Below, piece by piece: positions 30,993-38,591 of a stretch of 49,442 bases of DNA. The position numbers were made by a program, and so were the translations under genes. Under the pieces are notes generated by a model. It ran no database searches. It was not told the origin of the DNA and worked only from the letters and a program-made list of their open reading frames with translations. How positions within the stretch are numbered: the stretch's first letter is position 1; each line of letters opens with the position of its first letter. Source of the stretch: Acanthaster planci (lineage: Eukaryota; Echinodermata; Asteroidea; Valvatida; Acanthasteridae); contig NW_019091429.1 of NCBI RefSeq assembly GCF_001949145.1, forward strand, positions 243,982 to 293,423. Reading direction: 5' to 3'.

Positions 30993-31633
30993 ATGGAGAA
31001 TAGAAGATGTAATCGATGTCATAAGTTAAAACACTGGAATTGTTTAAAGTTAAAGATAGTGGTAAAATATGCGCAGGATGTATCAGCTGTTACGCGTTGG
31101 CAAAAATTTCCAATGACCGGGAAAAATGTGTTCATGGTACACAAGAACATATTTGTAAAGAGCGTGGTGGGTAATATATATGCTCACACGGGCGACGAAA
31201 AAACGTGTAAAGAGTGTGGTGGGTCTAATATTTGCGAACAAGGGCGACAAATAACATGTGTAAAGAGTGTGGTGGGTCCTATATATGCTCACAAAGGCGA
31301 CAAAAAGGTACGTGTAGAATTTGCTCGGATCCCATAGGAGTAACAGTTAAAAAGTGGATTAATAATTGCCGTTATAAAGACAAAACACACAGTCGATTTT
31401 ACCCAGCCAATTTCATCGATACGGATTTTTGCCGTGGGTTAATTGAGGATTACCCACTTTGCCCTTATGAAGATTGCCAGGTTCAAATGCAATTCTTAGA
31501 GTGTAAAGACGATTTAGGTACCATTGAACGAATAAATAATTCAATAGGTCATATTAAATCTAATTGCATTGCAGCTAATTTGCTGCTACAGAAGAAGTCT
31601 AATAAAACTATATTTGCTTATTACCTTGGTTAA
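30993..31633 (+). pseudogene. Zinc-repeat protein of element 2
   Basis: ATG 30993 opens 'MENRRCNRCHKLKH' (CxxC). In a shifted frame three to four repeats of the type 'C-K-E-C-G-G-S-x-I-C-x-x-x-R-x-x' follow (for example 'CKECGGSNICEQGRQ' and 'CKECGGSYICSQRRQKGTC'), then a Cys-containing domain with 'YPLCPYEDCQVQMQFLECK'. The DNA of the repeats is itself tandem (GAGTGTGGTGGGTC recurs at about 31158, 31213 and 31265). Repeats of this kind occur in large DNA viruses and Polintons and likely bind zinc. Indels in the repeats produce the frame changes. Confidence 0.6.
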
Positions 31634-31657
31634 CTACTTATTTATTTGCTTTAATTT

Positions 31658-31690
31658 GCTTGAGCCTGGCTATTACAGTCTGGCTCAAGC
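31658..31690 (+). terminator. Stem-loop followed by T-run after the zinc-repeat gene
   Basis: GCTTGAGCC (31658-31666) and GGCTCAAGC (31682-31690) form a 9-bp perfect stem with a 15-base loop, followed by a run of seven T. It lies 25 bases after the zinc-repeat gene stop. The arrangement matches the 3'-end hairpin after the YIVSD gene in element 1. Confidence 0.55.
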
Positions 31691-31998
31691 TTTTTTTATT
31701 TTGTTATAAATAATTATCCCCGCATGCACAGGACCAGAGAACTGAACTCAGGGACAGGTGGGCACTCGCATTCCAACTTCTGTGTCGATTGGCATTAAAT
31801 CACCGTGCCAGCAACCGCAAGTAAACACTACTGACCCACTTAGTGGCCAGAGCCTCCAATGTTCCGCGGTGATAAATTATTTGAAGCTGCAATTTATTTT
31901 GTCTCAAATTGAATATAAGCAAATGTTAGAATACACTAAACTAGTTATTCAAGTAGTTATTGTAATTAACTTGACCTACTTTACCTATGAATACCTAT
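31691..31998. other. Region between stem-loop and next gene, unclear
   Basis: An open frame from 31758 has hydrophobic segments ('YTKLVIQVVIVINLTYF') but no recognisable similarity, and overlaps the likely start of the next gene in another frame. It could be a small membrane protein, or a chance frame. Confidence 0.3.
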
Positions 31999-32885
31999 GC
32001 CTAAAGGAAACGTTCAACAAATTTAAAAATTCTCGCCAATTCAAAGAGCGAATCAACCGAACCCAAACCTAACATCAAAGACAGCCTGTGCTCAGTCGTA
32101 GCATCGGATGAAAGTAAGAAATACCTGGGCACAGAATTTACGTTTAAAGACATTGAATCACTTTCCCCTGAAGATCAAGAAAAGCTTTTTAATCTATACG
32201 AAGTCCGCTTCGGCAAAGAAATCGTGAAACCCTGGGCCACGCAATTTGCAGCTTGTACGCGCGTTTACTCGGAATTGCTACATCCGTTGATATCCTAGGC
32301 TTCAACGTCGACTTGAAATCTGAAGAAGCGCTAACTAAGAACATAAACGACGACGCTATCACTAGCGAGCTTTGCTACAAATACGGAATTTACCTGTCAC
32401 CCCTGGTTGCAACCTTAATAAAAATTAAGCATCTTTCGATAAATAAAAACGCTTCTATTATAAAAGATGTCAACAACGGAAGCCAGCAAAACGAGCCCGA
32501 CGCCGACGCCGGTCAACAGTCCAGCAAAAATGACGAAGCGAGTGCAATAAACCCAAAAATCCCAAGTTCAGACAGTAACGAAAGTTAAAATCCGGAACGC
32601 GTAGAACAAGGTAAAAACGCCGAACATAACAAAAAGATGAAGCAGCAACTTGCAAATATGAAAGCAAGCGAAGTGAGCGCCCCGAGCTCGGGAAATAAGA
32701 TCTATGAAACGGTTTCGGAAAATAGAAATTTTATTTTGGGTGGTTTAGCGATTGGAACGCTTGCACTTTTTTTAATTTGGAAAAATAAGTCGACGCCTAT
32801 GAAAGTTCAAGCACCGCCTTTACAAACTGTTCAACCAAAAGCAAGCCTCAAATCGAGCGACCGAGAAATTTTAGACATGGAATAA
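31999..32885 (+). pseudogene. Element 2 structural-like protein with C-terminal membrane segment
   Basis: A start at ATG 31999 ('MPKGNVQQ') is followed by frameshifts to 'EPKPNIKDSLCSVVASDESK' and 'DIESLSPEDQEKLFNLYEV' and 'EIVKPWATQFAA', then by 'GFNVDLKSEEALTKNIND' and 'ELCYKYGIYLSPLVATLI', a Gln/Ser/Asp-rich linker, an in-frame stop at 32586, and in the same frame 'YETVSENRNFILGGLAIGTL' leading into a membrane helix ('ALFLIWK'). Without the breaks it would be about 290 residues. The stop at 32586 could alternatively separate two genes. Helical N-terminal part plus C-terminal membrane anchor; function unknown. Confidence 0.5.
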
Positions 32886-32901
32886 AATTAAAAATAAAAA
32901 C

Positions 32902-32915
32902 ACTATATATTAAAA
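32902..32915 (+). promoter_or_regulatory. A/T-rich start-context box
   Basis: CTATATATTAAAA lies directly before ATG 32916, nearly identical to the box preceding the capsid gene start at 29043. Confidence 0.35.
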
Positions 32916-33165
32916 ATGAGTAACGCTAAATCAATTGACGTAAACGGAATCGCCAACACGGTTTACCACGGTGCCGTAGTCTCAGCCATTTCTTTAGGTT
33001 ACGCGATGATATCGAGTAAGCTTCTTAAGATTAAGCCGCCAGATTTCAATAAATTCTCCGTTGAAAACGCGTTAAAATTGACCGCGGTGTATAGCGGTGC
33101 ATTGGCTTCCCAGGGTTGGTTAGTGTCATAGGGCATATTGCCTGCGAGTTTGTCAAGCGCTTAAA
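32916..33165 (+). pseudogene. Small membrane protein of element 2
   Basis: ATG 32916 opens 'MSNAKSIDVNGIANTVYHGA', followed by a membrane-helix candidate ('VVSAISLGYAMI') and a second ('KLTAVYSGALASQGWLV'). A stop at 33129-33131 falls just before 'GILPASL', which looks like the true end in the same frame, so the gene probably had about 82 residues. It is the next gene after the C-terminally anchored protein, in the same direction. Confidence 0.5.
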
Positions 33166-33207
33166 AAAGTATATTATGAAAGTATAATGTAAACGTATAA
33201 TATCAAA

Positions 33208-34185
33208 ATGGCCGAAGGAGGATTTGATCCCGAAGAAATACCACTGGAAAATATAGGGGATAAGCAGTACGATGATGATAAAGACAATATGACGTGGGAC
33301 TACACATTTGATACTAGCGACACGGTCAGACCAGGATTGACCACAATGCCGGTTAAAACAGGACCAATTACAACAGTTGATAGGCCTTATACAGGTGATC
33401 CAATAAAACAAGGTAGAAGGATATTCATAACTAATCCAACTCTAAATAAATGTTATGATTATTTTAAATTACCGTCAGTATTTCACTGTGAAAATTTTGA
33501 ATTTCGCGATGGCAAAGGATTATTTTTAAAAGGTAATGATAAATATGGCGCTGTGCTATTAACCGACAAAAGAAACCCAAAAGTAATTGTTGGTCTTGAC
33601 ACAATCGCAAGAAATGCTAAAGCTGCTGGTTATACTGGAGAAAATAAATATTAATCGGCTCAAGACTTTATTAGAAACGTTTTAGGGTTTAAAAATTATG
33701 GGAGAAAAATACAGCAATCTAAATCCATGTTAAGATCCATTAAACCTGAAAATACCGAAATTAAAGAGCTCCCTAAAGAAGCCGATCAAGTCAGTGATAT
33801 TGTAAAACCGCTCATTGAAAGTAGGGAAGTTCAAATGGAGGGATTAAGCTATCGCGAGTTAGCCGCTTTAGAGGATTTTTTATGAACCGCAAAAGGAGCA
33901 CTCATTTTGAACCAGGGTAAATTAGATCAGTTAGACGATAAGATTCAACAGGTTAAAAATGAATTATAAGAAGCAACGACGATGAGGAAAGAGCAGAACC
34001 CCAGGAGCAATTGGAAGATATACAAATCGAGAGAAGTGGGAGATTAGAAATTGTAAATAGAAATGTGGATAAACTTCGCACGCAAATCAATCGATTTAAA
34101 GAAACGATTTCAGCTGTCATGGATTCGGATTTGACATTTGCCGCCGAGACTTTATACCTAACACTGGCACTAGTGAACCGTGAGA
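33208..34185 (+). pseudogene. Coiled-coil protein of element 2 with nonsense codons
   Basis: ATG 33208 opens 'MAEGGFDPEEIPLENIGDKQ', then an acidic and a mixed region with 'YDYFKLPSVFHCENFEFRDG' and 'YGAVLLTDKRNPKVIVGLD'. In the same frame three stops (33652, 33882 and 33967) interrupt an otherwise continuous sequence with 'RSIKPENTEIKELPKEADQ' and 'LNQGKLDQLDDKIQQVKNEL'. A frameshift near 33970 leads to a coiled-coil C-terminus ('VNRNVDKLRTQINRFKETI', 'MDSDLTFAAETL'). Similarity then stops abruptly where minus-strand YIVSD sequence begins. Long heptad-like stretches suggest oligomerisation; function unknown. Confidence 0.55.
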
Positions 34186-34760
34186 ACCGTAGTATACGTC
34201 TTTTGGGCAAATAAATGATTGCGCGTCGCATCTCTTATTGCTGTTGGTGATCAAATAGAGAGGCATATGGATCTATTTTAACGTACACCTGGTGCTTGTC
34301 CGTGGAAGGTGGTTTAACGACATATTCTATTTTAATAAGGTCATCGATATCTCGACTAGCTTTATAAGCGTTTATGGTATTAAACGGGTGATGAGACCCT
34401 TGAGATTCGATGAATTTATAAACAGCTAAATTAATGTGATCGAGTATCTTTGCGGTAGTTGGTTGTATTTGATGGCAAATTTGACGCCCTATTAAATTTT
34501 CCGGCGCTTCATCTCGAGTGCCGTATTTGTAAAGCGGGTTTATGCCGTAATATGACTCGATCGTCCTAATCAACAAGCGTTTATTTTGGCCGTTGTGATC
34601 GTAAAAAGTAGGCGAGTTGCATTGACTGCCTTCTTTAATCACAGGTTTTAAAATGATTAATCGACTCGGATCAAATGGGCCATAGTTGACTTTGGAGTCG
34701 CAGTTGTCAGCATTGAGACGCTCGTGGCCGTCTGAAACGATGTATACTTGGGTTGACATG
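34160..34760 (-). pseudogene. YIVSD partner protein, element 2 copy (C-terminally truncated)
   Basis: I chose ATG 34760 ('MSTQVYIVSDGHERLNADN') to match the other copies; an upstream ATG at 34786 is possible. The frame runs clean through 'YGPFDPSRLIILKPVIKEG', 'TIESYYGINPLYKYGT', 'ENLIGRQICHQI', 'LAVYKFIESQGSHHPFNTI' and 'KIDPYASLFDH' (about 180 residues), the longest uninterrupted part of any copy. It then loses the segment seen in elements 1 and 3 before 'CDAQSFICPKDVYYG' and fuses to the end of the oppositely oriented coiled-coil gene near 34160-34190, so the C-terminal quarter has been deleted. It directly follows the Cys-ladder gene. Confidence 0.75.
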
Positions 34761-34805
34761 GTTATGATTTTTTCTGGCTTTGTCATAAATTTTTCTCATT
34801 TTTAT

Positions 34806-35375
34806 TTGAGTGGGATTTCTACCTTAGTTTCGTATTCAATAATTAGCCGAATTTTGTATAAATCCGTGTCGAGTTTAGTCGCTAAATCGGACAGTGGCTC
34901 ATTTTCTCGCGCGTGTCTCAACTTTTTATGCTCACCGTCAACGAGCACCACTTGATCCATTTGTTCCAGCTCGACACAATTTACGCAGCAGGTGCAAGCG
35001 GTGCAACCAAAACATTCGATGCAATGGCTGCACTCGTAACAGTCCTCGCACCGTCCAAGTCATTTGAAATTTTGCAGTCGTATGAATTAAAACAAGCAAC
35101 GCAATTTACACATCTACGGCAATCGTCACAAGTGGAGGAGTTATTACATCTTGTGCAGTCGTTACATTCGTGACAATCGTGGCATTCTTTACAATCGGTA
35201 CATCTGCCACAATCGTCGCAAGTGGAGCAATCGTTAAATCTGGCGCAGACGTGGCATTCTTTACAATGGGTGGTTCGGGATTTAAACGAAAGCAATTGTA
35301 AGAATCTACCAAATCGATCGAATTTATCGTGTCTTTGCAGAAATAACAATTAACGTTTGTTTTATAGTCTACCAT
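34806..35375 (-). pseudogene. Cys-ladder protein, element 2 copy
   Basis: ATG 35375 opens 'MVDYKTNVNCYFCKDTI' (CxxC knuckle). A frameshift near 35285 leads into the ladder: about 19 Cys in one frame ('CSTCDDCGRCTDCKEC', 'CHDCHECNDCTRCNN'), and after a second frameshift near 35055 another ten ('CEDCYECSHCIECFGC', 'CTACTCCVNC'). The Cys-free end 'VDGEHKKLRHARENEPLSD' and 'LIIEYETKVEI' follows. This ladder is longer than in element 1 by an internal duplication of a unit with STCDDC. It lies between the small basic gene and the YIVSD gene, all on the minus strand, pointing away from the right TIR. Confidence 0.75.
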
Positions 35376-35410
35376 ATCCTTTTATATAGTTTCTCTTTAT
35401 TTTTAATTTT

Positions 35411-35633
35411 TTAAACGACGCATAAATGATCTGGAATAAATACTTCATTCGGTTTGTAAACTTGTTTGCCGGTGTTGGTCTTTCTCACTAAACAAACGCG
35501 GTGCTTTTGATTTTGCACGTCGAGCTTTGCCTCCGCGATTAAATTTCGACTCGTAGCCGTTGACGATTAACCACGTCGCGTGAGCGGCGACTAATTTAGC
35601 GTATTTAAATCTAGTGATTAAAGTTAGAGCCAT
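35411..35633 (-). pseudogene. Small basic protein, element 2 copy
   Basis: ATG 35633 ('MALTLITRFKYAKLVAAHAT') leads to a Lys/Arg-rich middle ('GGKARRAKSKAPR'). A frameshift there moves to 'HRVCLVRKTNTGKQVYKPN' and 'VFIPDHLCVV' ending at 35411. It corresponds to 13740-13963 in element 3; the two copies have their frameshifts at different points, showing independent decay of a once-intact gene. Its closeness to the TIR and basic charge suggest a DNA-end-associated role, which is inference. Confidence 0.6.
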
Positions 35634-35698
35634 CTGATTTTTAAAAAAATGTTGAAAACTTAATCTAATTTTTTTCAGGCGCGCCTCTTCATTACTGT

Positions 35699-35907
35699 AG
35701 TAGTAGAGGAGAGCCGAGTTTTGCACCCAACCACCCTCGCTTCGCTCGCTTTTACCGAGAAATCGCTCACCGATCCGTGGTAAAATCGAATACCGGTCTT
35801 ATGAAAACCAAGTTGGTTTTTTAAATTTTTAAAAATTGTGAGCCGAGGGGTAGAATTTTCTCAATCTGACCGTGGTCTGGGGGTGAAACCGACTCACCTC
35901 TACTACT
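35699..35907 (-). repeat. Right TIR of element 2
   Basis: Inverted partner of 20932-21190, without its extra 49-bp block. Inner edge AGTAGTAGAGGAG at 35699 and outer edge CACCTCTACTACT at 35907, followed by AACAA (35908-35912). Confidence 0.9.
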
Positions 35908-35912
35908 AACAA

Positions 35913-36032
35913 CGCCAAGATGCCTCCAGTGACCAAGATTCTCTACTTCTTTCACTGAACCAGCCGTCCCCTGAAACACCTATCAACACAGAACGAGTCT
36001 CCCACCGCCTGACACGCAACTCCAATGGGTAA
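35913..36032 (+). pseudogene. 3' half of the small ORF split by element 2
   Basis: It continues the frame of 20833-20931 with 'RQDASSDQDSLLLSLNQPSP' and ends at a TAA at 36030-36032. Ser/Pro/Gln-rich, not recognised. Confidence 0.4.
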
Positions 36033-36126
36033 AAGAATCTGGCAGAAAAAGTCCGAACCAAAAACCAATTTTAAAAAAATGTATAAAACATGTAAATAAC
36101 AATTTTAATTTCAACTTTAGTTTAAA

Positions 36127-36281
36127 GCTTGACTGATATATGCCTTTTCCTATTTTGGACCATACTTGGCGTACCATATCCTCAGAGCATCGGTTTTTTT
36201 CAAATGTTGATATCTAAAATGTGTTTCAGGACCCTAAAATGAACCTAAAAATAATGGTGTCAATAAGTTCGGGGGGTGTAC
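36127..36281 (-). repeat. Right TIR of the outer transposon
   Basis: Inverted partner of 19861-20036, ending GGGGGGTGTAC at 36281. Confidence 0.75.
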
Positions 36282-37545
36282 TTTCACTTAGACGGAAAAA
36301 ATTATATATATTGCACGCAATGAACCTGCAAAATGGCGGACCATTCATTTAAATATTGAAATTTTATAATTTGGGACTGTAAGGGTTAACCCTAACAGTC
36401 CTAAATCTTCCGATTTCAATATGATCTTACACACACCTTAGGGGGTTAGGGTTTTAATTTAAAACAATTAAATGCAAAATTTGTTGACTACAGCCCCCTC
36501 GCTCCCACGTGAGACTACAGCGCCTCCTCTCACTACGTAGGGTATAGAGACAACAGGTTACCGACAGTACGAACTGACACTCATCCGCAAGTGGGTTTCG
36601 ATTCGTGAAAACCCCGCCATCAACAATTTCGGTTTCACGAACTGACAACCGAGCTCGTAAAGATAATACACCGCAAAGAAAAATGCTTGGAAAATTTTTG
36701 ACGTGAATTTGATTAATTTATATACTTGTTGCATTGCCAAAAGGTTTCATGAAAAGTCGTTTTTAGTGGTGACATTAAAATCGGTGTCAGTTCGTGAAAG
36801 CGAAAATGCACGGAGTGCGCGCTGGAAGTGCTGCACTATACTGGGTGTCAGTTCATGAAAACAAAAATAACTTAGTTCTCTGAAATGCGCACAAAATTAA
36901 AATCACTTCGGGCACTACTGAGCGTAAGTTCGTGATGTCGCAACAGCTTGCCCGACATTTCATACATCGCTAACTTAAACTATGTCATATTGTGACGCCA
37001 TTGGATCCCGGTCCATCCATTGTACTCTCAATTTAATGTCGGAAATCAGTGAAACTGTAGTGCATGTCTCGATACAAACTCGATTTTAGCTTTTTCGGTT
37101 TCTTTTGTTAACTGCTCCAAAGGTGAGTTTAACAGAAAGCACGAATTTGAGTGATAGTACTTTTAACTCGATTTCTGCATGTAAATTGAACGTGTAAGGA
37201 CTTGCTGAGGGTCGCCGCCAAAATAGAAGACATGCAACTGAACAAAATGCCCTTTGCGTCCTTGAGTCCGACAACTGTGCACAATCAGTTTGCCAATTTT
37301 ATTTTTGGCCAGAACTTGAACAGATCTCAATGACATACAATACAGCGACCATTGTAAAATTCAGTTGAGAGAGTGTAATTAGTTCAGAGCAGTTTTGTTC
37401 AGGTTATTCCCTAATCATGGCACACGCCATACTGCAGGCTGGCCAGTGCTCAGCTTTTTTATAAAGAAAAAAGTCGATGAAGGTTTCCGTGCACACGATT
37501 AAATACTGCACTACCACCCTGTCCATGTGGGTACTGTGTTTTCAG
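36282..37545. other. Intron remainder with palindrome and short inverted motifs
   Basis: A near-perfect palindrome 36374-36401 (GGACTGTAAGGGTTAACCCT...) contains a TTAGGG-like core. At 36560-36860 the motif TTTCACGAACTGACA and its inverse (TGTCAGTTCGTGAAA) recur about four times (near 36560, 36633, 36785, 36845), as in a small MITE-like repeat. No gene seen; the last bases are the polypyrimidine/acceptor of exon H. Confidence 0.45.
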
Positions 37546-37704
37546 GGGAAAGCGGTCCAGTGATAGACTTACAAAACAACATTCTTGAGGTGCAGCAGGA
37601 TATGCCTTTGCCAATTCAGTTGAAAACCACGGAGCCGGCTGCTAAAACTGTGAAGTTCAGCGTGTACATCAATGATACTGTGCAACAGGAAAATATCCCA
37701 AACG
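37546..37704 (+). CDS. Host gene exon H, extracellular segment
   Basis: Bounded by GTTTTCAG and GGTGAG, phase 1 to phase 1; it matches the phase of exon G across the 19.9-kb intron. It reads 'GESGPVIDLQNNILEVQQD', then 'QLKTTEPAAKTVKFSVYIND'. No Cys, beta-strand-like. The phase match is the main evidence that it belongs to the same gene. Confidence 0.75.
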
Positions 37705-37825
37705 GTGAGATTTAGTGACACTGTACCAGAAAGCTAGATACGACCTTCAATTGTTCCGTGCATGATTTCTGCAAAAATACGCTTGTAATGTACAATAAAA
37801 CACCCACTAATTCTGGCTATTATAG

Positions 37826-38130
37826 GTATGAAGTGCAGATCTGTTTTGCCAATACATGTGGAAATGACCACTAATATAATTTGTGCTCTTACCGATAGCA
37901 GTCTCTTTTTGTCACGTTTTGGCGTTATAGGCGAGAACTACACTTTGAATTTCTCGAATTCTACGAAAGGGAAGCTTACAATTTTTGCAGAAAAAACATT
38001 GGAAAATGCCACCGTGCGTTCTTCCGTGACACCAGCCATCAAGTTCTGCCCCTGCACTAGCACGGAGGAGGCGTATTGCGACTTCAAGAATCTTCAGAAT
38101 AACAGCCATATCTGGGTGGATAAATTTACC
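37826..38130 (+). CDS. Host gene exon I, Cys-containing extracellular segment
   Basis: Bounded by TATTATAG and CGTAAGA, phase 1 to phase 0. It reads 'GMKCRSVLPIHVEMTTNIIC' first and later 'FCPCTSTEEAYCDFKN', with six Cys and several N-glycosylation-type Asn sites ('NFSNST', 'NATV'). This is the last non-EGF exon seen. Confidence 0.78.
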
Positions 38131-38491
38131 GTAAGACTGTTCTTCAAATGACGCATTTAATACTGCTGATGTATGGATGCATGCTTAGAGACTCCAAAAT
38201 CATAGAGATATTCTGACCTTATTAACATTGATTTCTACCAGCAAAGAAAACCAAAACCCATTGTAAAATCACGCGCTTACATACACTTCTACCAGTCAAA
38301 CACTGTCATTTGCATAACTTCAAGTTGCATTCAAATGACGCACAAGTTAACATTTTATGCGAGTTGTGTTTAAAGAACCCTTATAAAAAATGGTTTCAAA
38401 GTGTCTGCTTAATTCGGAAAAAGGAATGACATTACATCTAACAGTACGCATGATAGCAATTAACAGTGGTACGTTTGTTCTTTCCTCTCAG

Positions 38492-38591
38492 ATGGTGTCA
38501 GTCACTTTATCCTGTCAGAACGGGGGTACATTAGACAGTGGAAAATGCAACTGTTTATGTGCCGGAAACTGGGAAGGAAAAACCTGCAATG
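38492..38591 (+). CDS. EGF-like exon 1
   Basis: Starts in phase 0 after CTCTCAG and ends in phase 1 before GGTAAA. It reads 'MVSVTLSCQNGGTLDSGKC' then 'NCLCAGNWEGKTCN', an EGF-like domain with the pattern C-x(7)-C-x-C-x-C. It lacks the leading Cys of the later repeat exons, which fits it being the first of the series joined directly to exon I. Confidence 0.8.

Larger units (their letters stand above)
20932..35907. mobile_element. 15-kb Polinton/Maverick-like element (element 2)
   Basis: Inverted termini (20932-21190 and 35699-35907) and exact 5-bp direct flanks AACAA (20927-20931 and 35908-35912) define a 14,976-bp element. It holds the diagnostic Polinton gene set: family B DNA polymerase, retrovirus-like integrase, major capsid protein and packaging ATPase, plus small membrane, zinc and coiled-coil proteins. 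The Cys-ladder/YIVSD module lies near the right end. Nearly all genes have frameshifts or stops, and a foreign block (about 24240-27365, including a 968-base gap) replaces part of PolB and the integrase C-terminus. Canonical Polintons make 6-bp duplications; both complete elements here show 5 bp. Confidence 0.9.
19861..36281. mobile_element. Outer TIR transposon, interrupted by the 15-kb Polinton-like element
   Basis: The left arm (19861-20036) and right arm (36127-36281) are inverted copies: CACCCCCC terminus, CATTTTAGATGTTAACATT / AATGTTGATATCTAAAATG, CCGATGCTCTGAGGATAT / ATATCCTCAGAGCATCGG, and GGAAAAGGCA...ATCAGT / ACTGAT...TGCCTTTTCC. Removing the 14,976-bp Polinton-like element plus one target duplicate leaves about 1.4 kb between the ends. 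Clear target duplications outside the arms were not found, so its exact ends may be off by a few bases. The transposon superfamily is not identifiable. Confidence 0.7.
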
